A DNA stretch of 11,510 nt from Streptosporangiaceae bacterium (GTDB lineage Bacteria > Actinomycetota > Actinomycetes > Streptosporangiales > Streptosporangiaceae), in contig JASHXW010000579.1 in assembly GCA_030043395.1 (NCBI GenBank), positions 1 through 11,510 on the forward strand, read 5' to 3'. Numbering within the stretch: position 1 is the stretch's first letter; each line of letters opens with the position of its first letter. The notes under the pieces were generated by a model. It saw only the letters and a list, made by a program, of their open reading frames with translations, made no database searches and was not told the DNA's origin. Positions 6,838-11,510 of this stretch are shown one piece after another. The position numbers and the translations under genes are program-made.

Positions 6838-7191
6838 ATGACCGACGCAAACCCGGCGACCCCTTACCTCGCCGCCGCAGCGACAGCAGAGCTCGAGGAC
6901 TGGGGTCCGCTTGCCGAGGCCACCGGCGAGGAGATGACGACCAGCGGGCTGACCCTCTGGCAGGACGGCGACCAGGAAGCTGGCGTGTGGGAGTGCACGC
7001 CGGGCCCGTCGCACTGGACCCTGGAGACGCACGAGTTCGTCCAGATCCTGGCAGGTCGCATGACGGTGACCCCGGACGACGGCAAGCCGACCGAGATCGG
7101 CCCTGGCGACATCGCCGTGTTCCCGCGCGGCTGGTCGGGCACCTGGGACATCCACGAGACCATCCGCAAGGTCTACGTCATCTTCGAGTAA
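6838..7191 (+). CDS. Cupin domain protein (cupin_3 / DUF861 family)
   Basis: This 117-aa protein is a single small beta-barrel cupin. The first motif region is WECTPGPSHW (51-60) with ETHEFVQILAGRMTVT (63-78). The second is IGPGDIAVFPRGWSGTW (87-103), followed by the family-typical HETIRKVYVIFE ending. Relatives are often described as ureidoglycine aminohydrolase-like or as unknown, and this set does not fix a reaction. The ATG has a strong Shine-Dalgarno, AGAGAGGA (6823-6830), seven bases upstream. It lies 26 bases after the FAD oxidase gene on the same strand and is followed by a strong hairpin, so the two form a compact operon. A role in handling a product of the oxidase is a reasonable inference, not shown by the sequence. 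Confidence 0.88.
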   Translation: MTDANPATPYLAAAATAELEDWGPLAEATGEEMTTSGLTLWQDGDQEAGVWECTPGPSHWTLETHEFVQILAGRMTVTPDDGKPTEIGPGDIAVFPRGWSGTWDIHETIRKVYVIFE

Positions 7192-7205
7192 GCCGCATCG
7201 ATTCG

Positions 7206-7242
7206 CTAAGCGGGCGCGGGCCAGACGGCTGCGCCCGCTTAG
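7206..7242. terminator. Bidirectional hairpin terminator between convergent genes
   Basis: CTAAGCGGGCGC (7206-7217) and GCGCCCGCTTAG (7231-7242) form a perfect 12-bp stem with a 13-base loop. It starts 14 bases after the cupin stop and its right arm directly abuts the stop codon of the minus-strand repeat-protein gene at 7243. There is no T run on either side, as is common for actinobacterial terminators. Confidence 0.8.
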
Positions 7243-10200
7243 TCAGCCGCGCGGGAGCGTGGCGTCGATGGCCTTGCTCACCTTGCCCGCCCGGACTACC
7301 ACGACCCTCGCGTGCGGCCGGCTCGTCGTATTGCCGTACCAGCGCGCTGCGTAGCCGGTGGCGCCGCAGCCATCGGTGAACTCGACCTTGTATTTGCCAG
7401 GCTGCAAGTCACTGATCGCGAATCCGCCCTTAGCCGTCACCCCAACCACGGCGGCTGCTCCGCCAGCGGCCGGAAGAGCCTGTGCGCAGACGCCGGTGAT
7501 ACGGCCGCCACCAGCCTTGGTGACGACACCAGAGATCTCTCCTGTGACGCTGAGCGTGGCATCCACGTCGGCGGTCGTGTGCCGTGCGGCGATCGCAAAG
7601 GTCCCGGTTTGATGGACCGTCAGCGCTGGCTGGTCGCTGGAGCAGGAGGGATCCGCGAAGAGGGCGGTGTAGGACCCCTGGGCGAGATTGGTGACCGAGT
7701 ACTTCCCGCCAGGTCCGGTGACGGCTAGGAAGCCAACGCCAGTCGGCGACTGCGGCAGCAGTTCAATGCACGTGCCCGGCGCCGGCCTGGTCTTGCCTCC
7801 CACGCTGAACCGCGCGACGCCGGAGACTGTCCCGCCGACCTGGAGCTTCTCGTCGACGTTGCGCACGGTGTGCCTGGCCACAACGTGCACGAGGCCCGTC
7901 CTGGTCTGGGCTGCGAGTGCCGACTCGGAGCTACATGGGTCGAACAGGACGGTATACCGGCCGGTGCTCAGGCCCGTGAGCGTGTACCGGCCACGCCGGC
8001 CGGTGATGGCAATGTCGAGGGACGAGAAGTTGGAGTTGAACGCCTCGACGCAGACCTCGTCCACCGGGCGCCCGGTCGGCTGGTAGACCACCTGGCCGGT
8101 CATCGAACCGCCGGGCGTCATCGCGCCGTTGATGCCTGGCGTGGTGTGCCCGCCAGTGACCGTGATCAGTGTCGCGCCCGAGCTTGTCGGCTTGTCCTTG
8201 TACCACTGGTTGGCATAGTCCGGCGTGGAGTCGAAGATCAGTCCGATGTTCGCGCAGTTGGAGAACTCCACCTTGTACTGCCCGGCCGGCAGCTCAGAGA
8301 TCGTGTACTGGCCCTTCAGTCCGGATCCGTATATCTCCTCGGCCTTCGTCTTGGGGTCGATGGCGGTGACGCACATCCCCGGGAGCGGCTTGCCAGCCGC
8401 GGTCGCGATAACGCCACTGATCTGTCCCGCTGGCGCCAGCGTGGCGTCCACTCCGGAGGTGACAACGCCCGCGCCCGCGGAAATGGTGTCCTGGCCGCCG
8501 TCCGACCTGCCGAGGAACTCCTGGTCCGCGTACGGCGACTTACCGCAGAAGTGATGCTTGAGGAAGCCGCTGTACAGGACGAAGTACTGGCCAGGTGGAA
8601 GGTTGCTCGCGGAGTAGACGCCGTGGTGCGTGACGGCCTCTGCACCGAAGTCCTCATCCCCTGCAGCGCCGGTCACGCCCGCGACTTCGACGCAGACGTC
8701 GCTGGCAGGCTTGCCCGACGGCCCGAAGACGTGGCCGCTGATCGTCGCGCCAGGCCGCAGTGCCGCACTGATGCCGGACGTGACCTCCCCTGCGGTGACC
8801 GGGATCTGATGCGGAGCGTAGAAGGTCGGATCGCCACGGTACAGCTGCGGCGCGACGCTCCCGGAGTTGCCGCATCCGCCGAAGAAAGCGACTTCGTAGC
8901 TGCCGGTTTCCAGCTGCGTCAGCCGGAACTTGCCGTCGCTCTTGGTGATGTCCTGGTTCGGGACGGGGCTCGTGCCGCCTGACTCCGCGCATATGCCGGA
9001 GATCGGCTTGCCGTGGCTATTAGTGACTGTGCCCGTGATGACGCCGCCAGTCGGCAGCGTGGCGTTGAGCGTGCTGGCAACCTTGCTGCTCACCGCCGTC
9101 GTGGAAAGCAGCGGGAGATAGTTACCCTTCAGCCCGCAGTCCGAGTACACGCCCCCAGGCACGAATTCCACCTCGTAATTGCCTGGAGCGGCGTCCTTGA
9201 TGTCGTAGGTACCGTCCGCCGAGGTCTTAGCCTCCCCGAAGGCCTCCGAGCTGCTCTCCGCCACCACGCAGACGCCGCCCAGCGGCGTCCCGTTCGCGCT
9301 CTTCACCACGCCGGTGATCGATCCGTCGAACGGCATGACCGCGTTGACTCCGGCGGTGGTCTTTCCCGCGATGACGTGGACGGAGCCTGGCAAGGTCACC
9401 GCGGCATAAGGTCCGTTGTTGCCGCAGCCGGTGCCAAAGCTCATCTGATAGTGGCCCGATGGAACTCCGATGATCGAGTAGGAACCGTTCGCGCCGGTTG
9501 CGGTGCCGTAGAAATAGAAGCTGGCCTCGTTGGCGGTGACAACGCTGTACGAGGCCGTCGCGCAGATCCCGGCTAGCGGCTTGTGAGAGCTGTCGGTGAC
9601 CTTGCCGGTGATGGTGCCGCCCAGATGAACGACGATGCGCAGGCCAGTTGTGGTCTTGCCGTCGGTTACCGAGATGAGCCTGTGCACAGTGGCTGGCAAG
9701 TAAGCGGACTCCTTGCCGCATCCTGAGTAGACGCTGACCTTGTACTTCCCGGTGGCCAGGCCAGGGAGCACGAACGATCCATCCGCCCTCGTTCGCGTGT
9801 CGCCCGCGAACGCGCGCTGGCCGCCAGTGCCAATCGCCGCTACGCACAGTCCGCCCAGCGGCGCCTTATCGCCGCTTGCCGCCCTGACCTTGCCGGCGAT
9901 CCGCGCGCCGACGCCGAGGACCGCGTCGATGCTGCTGATCCGCTGACGCAGGCGAACCCGGAGTATCGTCGCGGCGGCTACAGATTCGGCGCCCTTCCAC
10001 AACTGGGGCGCGTAGTTGCCCGGGTGGGGTCCGCACAGGGGCAGGAAGTCGATCCTGTAACGGCCGGCAATTGGGATATGCAATGTGTAGCGGCCCGACT
10101 TGCTGGTCGCGGCAGCCGCGAACGAGTAAATACCGCCGGCACCTCTCGGGATCGCCTCCACGCAGATCCCCGCCAGCGGGTGGCCAGCCTTATTCGTCAC

Positions 10201-10932
10201 GAGGCCGGAGACGTGAGCGGCATTCTTGTCCCGCGCCGGCGCAGTCACGCTGCCAGGTGCTGTCACGCTGCCAGGTGCTGTCACGCCAGCAGCCGCTGTC
10301 CCGCTGGTTGGCTGCGCGGCGCTGAGCTTGCCGAAGAACGTAGCCATGCGCTGGTACGGGGTCTGCTGGTAGCCGTGCGGCGCTACCTGCGGCCGCTGGG
10401 AGTACCGCGGCGACACGGCACTGAGCTTGACCGGCTCTAGCTGAACAGGCCTGGTGCCCTGGACCAGGACCTTGCTCGCTGTGGCGCGGGTCAGCCCGCC
10501 GTACCACTGCCCGACCACATTGGCGATCGGGGAGCAGCCACGATATTCGACGCGGTATTCCCCGAGAGGGACGCCGCCGATGACGAACTCGCCGCTGGAA
10601 TCACTGAAAGCTGTACGTGAGCCATGGCGGCCGAAGGCCCGCACGCAAACGCCCGCCTGGGGCTTGCCGTTGGGCGCAAGAACGAATCCCGCGATAATGC
10701 CCCGCTTGGCGGACAAGGAGTTCATCAGCTTGGCACGGTGCAGCGCTGCCCGTTCCGCGCTAGTCAGCACGGTGTGAGCCGGCCGCGTGGCGTCGGACGC
10801 GCTCGTCGCATGATCGGCCTGCGACCGCGCGTCAGCGCTGGCGCTCAACGTGCTCGCGGTCGCGGGGAGCGCGGTAACCACCAGTCCGAAGACAGCGCCC
10901 GTCACGGCCAGCCCTCGCGCGATTCGTCGCAT
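7243..10932 (-). CDS. Secreted protein with eleven carboxypeptidase-regulatory-like repeats
   Basis: This 1229-aa protein starts with a Sec signal peptide: basic MRRIAR, a hydrophobic core to about residue 22, and ATA at 24-26, so cleavage is expected after 26. From residue 79 to the end lie eleven copies of a beta-sandwich repeat of the CarboxypepD_reg/Cna-B type. Each has a G-x-(I/V)-x-G-x-V opening, a GKPLAGICV-like strand, a DGxYxI strand, a PGxYxVxF strand and often GCG. Every repeat has two cysteines 37-49 residues apart, 22 in total and none elsewhere, pointing to one disulfide per repeat. There is no catalytic domain, sortase signal or C-terminal membrane helix; the protein stops at the end of repeat 11. 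It is probably a surface, matrix or adhesion protein. The ATG has AGGAG (10945-10941) eight bases upstream. Function is not identified. Confidence 0.88.
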   Translation of the reverse strand: MRRIARGLAVTGAVFGLVVTALPATASTLSASADARSQADHATSASDATRPAHTVLTSAERAALHRAKLMNSLSAKRGIIAGFVLAPNGKPQAGVCVRAFGRHGSRTAFSDSSGEFVIGGVPLGEYRVEYRGCSPIANVVGQWYGGLTRATASKVLVQGTRPVQLEPVKLSAVSPRYSQRPQVAPHGYQQTPYQRMATFFGKLSAAQPTSGTAAAGVTAPGSVTAPGSVTAPARDKNAAHVSGLVTNKAGHPLAGICVEAIPRGAGGIYSFAAAATSKSGRYTLHIPIAGRYRIDFLPLCGPHPGNYAPQLWKGAESVAAATILRVRLRQRISSIDAVLGVGARIAGKVRAASGDKAPLGGLCVAAIGTGGQRAFAGDTRTRADGSFVLPGLATGKYKVSVYSGCGKESAYLPATVHRLISVTDGKTTTGLRIVVHLGGTITGKVTDSSHKPLAGICATASYSVVTANEASFYFYGTATGANGSYSIIGVPSGHYQMSFGTGCGNNGPYAAVTLPGSVHVIAGKTTAGVNAVMPFDGSITGVVKSANGTPLGGVCVVAESSSEAFGEAKTSADGTYDIKDAAPGNYEVEFVPGGVYSDCGLKGNYLPLLSTTAVSSKVASTLNATLPTGGVITGTVTNSHGKPISGICAESGGTSPVPNQDITKSDGKFRLTQLETGSYEVAFFGGCGNSGSVAPQLYRGDPTFYAPHQIPVTAGEVTSGISAALRPGATISGHVFGPSGKPASDVCVEVAGVTGAAGDEDFGAEAVTHHGVYSASNLPPGQYFVLYSGFLKHHFCGKSPYADQEFLGRSDGGQDTISAGAGVVTSGVDATLAPAGQISGVIATAAGKPLPGMCVTAIDPKTKAEEIYGSGLKGQYTISELPAGQYKVEFSNCANIGLIFDSTPDYANQWYKDKPTSSGATLITVTGGHTTPGINGAMTPGGSMTGQVVYQPTGRPVDEVCVEAFNSNFSSLDIAITGRRGRYTLTGLSTGRYTVLFDPCSSESALAAQTRTGLVHVVARHTVRNVDEKLQVGGTVSGVARFSVGGKTRPAPGTCIELLPQSPTGVGFLAVTGPGGKYSVTNLAQGSYTALFADPSCSSDQPALTVHQTGTFAIAARHTTADVDATLSVTGEISGVVTKAGGGRITGVCAQALPAAGGAAAVVGVTAKGGFAISDLQPGKYKVEFTDGCGATGYAARWYGNTTSRPHARVVVVRAGKVSKAIDATLPRG
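7246..10698 (-). repeat. Array of eleven ~93-160-aa protein repeats with paired cysteines
   Basis: Repeats begin near residues 79, 240, 345, 441, 539, 632, 731, 838, 944, 1036 and 1133. Their cysteine pairs are 96/133, 257/300, 363/405, 457/503, 555/599, 648/687, 747/796, 854/893, 961/1000, 1055/1097 and 1149/1189. Repeats 1 and 2 are separated by an extra proline/glutamine/alanine-rich linker (about 165-239). The others follow each other directly. The copies differ widely at DNA level, so the array is old. Confidence 0.85.
10244..10286. repeat. 18-bp tandem direct repeat inside the repeat-protein gene
   Basis: GTCACGCTGCCAGGTGCT occurs at 10244-10261 and again, identically, at 10262-10279, followed by the first seven bases of a third copy (10280-10286). 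It encodes the six-residue repeat TAPGSV in the linker between protein repeats 1 and 2. The exact identity suggests a recent slippage duplication. Confidence 0.9.
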
Positions 10933-10992
10933 TGATCTTGCTCCTGCTCTCCTGGCCGCTTATGGCTCAGCGAGAGCATAGACCGAATGAGA

Positions 10993-11015
10993 CGGATCAT
11001 GTATGACCCGATCCG
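10993..11015. promoter_or_regulatory. Small inverted repeat upstream of the repeat-protein gene
   Basis: CGGATC (10993-10998) and GATCCG (11010-11015) are inverted copies 11 bases apart, in the 162-bp gap upstream of the repeat-protein gene. A -10-like TATGCT (minus strand, 10980-10975) lies just downstream, without a convincing -35. The stretch 11014-11055 is clearly A/T-richer than its surroundings. It could be a regulator site; evidence is positional only. Confidence 0.3.
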
Positions 11016-11094
11016 ATATTTAGGAATTCAGGCTGACACGAATGCATTATTTCTGGGATGCGCCTGGCGATACCTGATCCTGGCGGGCTTTGCG

Positions 11095-11510
11095 CTAACT
11101 CCGTACGACGAGTGCGTCCACGGCTACGGCGCCCTGCGGGCCGCAGATGAGCGGATTTACATCGAGCGCGTCAATTTCCTGGCCGAGCTCGACGGCGAGC
11201 TCGGCCAGGCCCACGATGGCCGTCGCTATCGCCGTCAGGTCAGCCGGTGCCGCGCCCCGCACGCCAGCTAGGAGCTTGCGCACTTTCAGCCCGTCGAGCA
11301 GTGCCGCAGCCTGCTCGTGACTGAGCGGCGGCAGTGCAACAGCGCGGTCGGCGATCAGCTCCACCAAGATGCCGCCGGCTCCGACGACGACCAGCGGCCC
11401 TAGGGCGGGATCGCGGACTATCCCGAGCGCTAGCTCGGTGCCCCCCGGCACCGTCTGGCATACCAGCACGGCCGGGCCGAGCCTGGCGTTCAGGTCGGCG
11501 TAGGAGGCTC
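11095..11510 (-). CDS. Acyl-CoA synthetase (NDP-forming), C-terminal ATP-grasp part, cut by window edge
   Basis: NDP-forming acyl-CoA synthetases interconvert acyl-CoA and the free acid with nucleotide diphosphate/triphosphate and phosphate. Only the last 137 residues are in the window and the frame is open to the right edge. The visible part has the conserved ATP-grasp features: RDPALGPLVVVGAGGILVEL, a PLSHEQAAALLDGL helix, LLAGVRGAAPAD, and the metal-binding LDVNPL close to the C-terminus. An internal GTG at 11469 should not be taken as the start. The rest of the ATP-grasp domain and the CoA-binding domain should lie to the right. The gene could be linked to the acyl-CoA dehydrogenase by metabolism, but they are far apart and not in one operon. 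Confidence 0.85.
   Translation of the reverse strand, partial: ASYADLNARLGPAVLVCQTVPGGTELALGIVRDPALGPLVVVGAGGILVELIADRAVALPPLSHEQAAALLDGLKVRKLLAGVRGAAPADLTAIATAIVGLAELAVELGQEIDALDVNPLICGPQGAVAVDALVVRS
11179..11208. repeat. Perfect 13-bp inverted repeat with 4-base loop inside the synthetase gene
   Basis: CTGGCCGAGCTCG (11179-11191) and CGAGCTCGGCCAG (11196-11208) are exact inverted copies around ACGG. It encodes LAELAVELGQ on the minus strand, about 85 bases before the stop codon. A very stable RNA hairpin would form on either strand. It may be a by-product of G/C-rich codons in a symmetric helix. Confidence 0.7.

Noticed and set aside
7870..8982. Plus-strand open frame of 370 codons
   Set aside because: Antisense to the repeat protein, with arginine/aspartate-rich composition and no family match; a shadow of G/C-rich third codon positions.
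7246..10698. Regularly spaced repeats considered as a CRISPR or satellite array
   Set aside because: The period is about 280-320 bp, copies are similar only at protein level, and the whole stretch is one coding frame.
10855..10932. Twin-arginine signal in the repeat protein (starts MRRIAR)
   Set aside because: The arginines are at the extreme N-terminus without the S/T-R-R-x-F-L-K pattern; an ordinary Sec signal fits better.
10987..11271. Plus-strand open frame of 94 codons
   Set aside because: Most of it is antisense to the acyl-CoA synthetase; no ribosome binding site and no recognisable domain.
1..11510. Integrated element downstream of ssrA, a common integration site
   Set aside because: No integrase, no direct repeat of the ssrA 3' end and no phage or transposon genes were found in the window.

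Overview
The window comes from a high-GC Gram-positive bacterium, almost certainly an actinomycete. Reasons: G/C-rich third codon positions in every gene, GTG starts, terminators without long T runs, and a truncated tmRNA gene at the left edge whose sequence closely follows mycobacterial and streptomycete ssrA. Genus cannot be set from the window alone. No insertion sequence, phage gene or CRISPR array is visible, so it reads as chromosomal DNA.

Layout from left to right. (1) 1-250: 3' part of ssrA (tmRNA) and its terminator, then a 17-bp inverted repeat lying over the likely promoter of the next gene. (2) 353-1819: one long reading frame encoding a proline iminopeptidase-type alpha/beta hydrolase joined to a complete thioredoxin-type glutathione peroxidase. 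It has an internal ribosome binding site and GTG start exactly at the peroxidase boundary. (3) 1834-2571, minus strand: an unrecognised 245-aa protein. (4) 2746-4328: an ECF sigma factor of the SigE-like type, translationally coupled by ATGA to a single-pass membrane protein that is probably its regulator. (5) 4349-7191: an acyl-CoA dehydrogenase facing a FAD-dependent amine/amino-acid oxidase-type protein, which is followed by a cupin_3 protein. The shared promoter region carries a perfect 16-bp palindrome typical of TetR-family operators. (6) 7243-10932, minus strand: a 1229-aa secreted protein made of eleven carboxypeptidase-regulatory-like (Cna-B-like) beta-sandwich repeats, each with exactly two cysteines. 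(7) 11095 to the right edge, minus strand: the C-terminal ATP-grasp part of an NDP-forming acyl-CoA synthetase.

How the genes may work together: the acyl-CoA dehydrogenase and the FAD oxidase/cupin pair probably answer to one TetR-type repressor encoded elsewhere, which suggests an inducible catabolic route. The substrate cannot be named. The sigma factor and its membrane partner form a self-contained signalling pair. The repeat protein is an exported, probably disulfide-stabilised surface or matrix protein with no visible anchor. The points most worth a second look are the hydrolase-peroxidase fusion, the duplicated cysteine-pair layout of the sigma partner, the repeat protein, and the palindromic operator.
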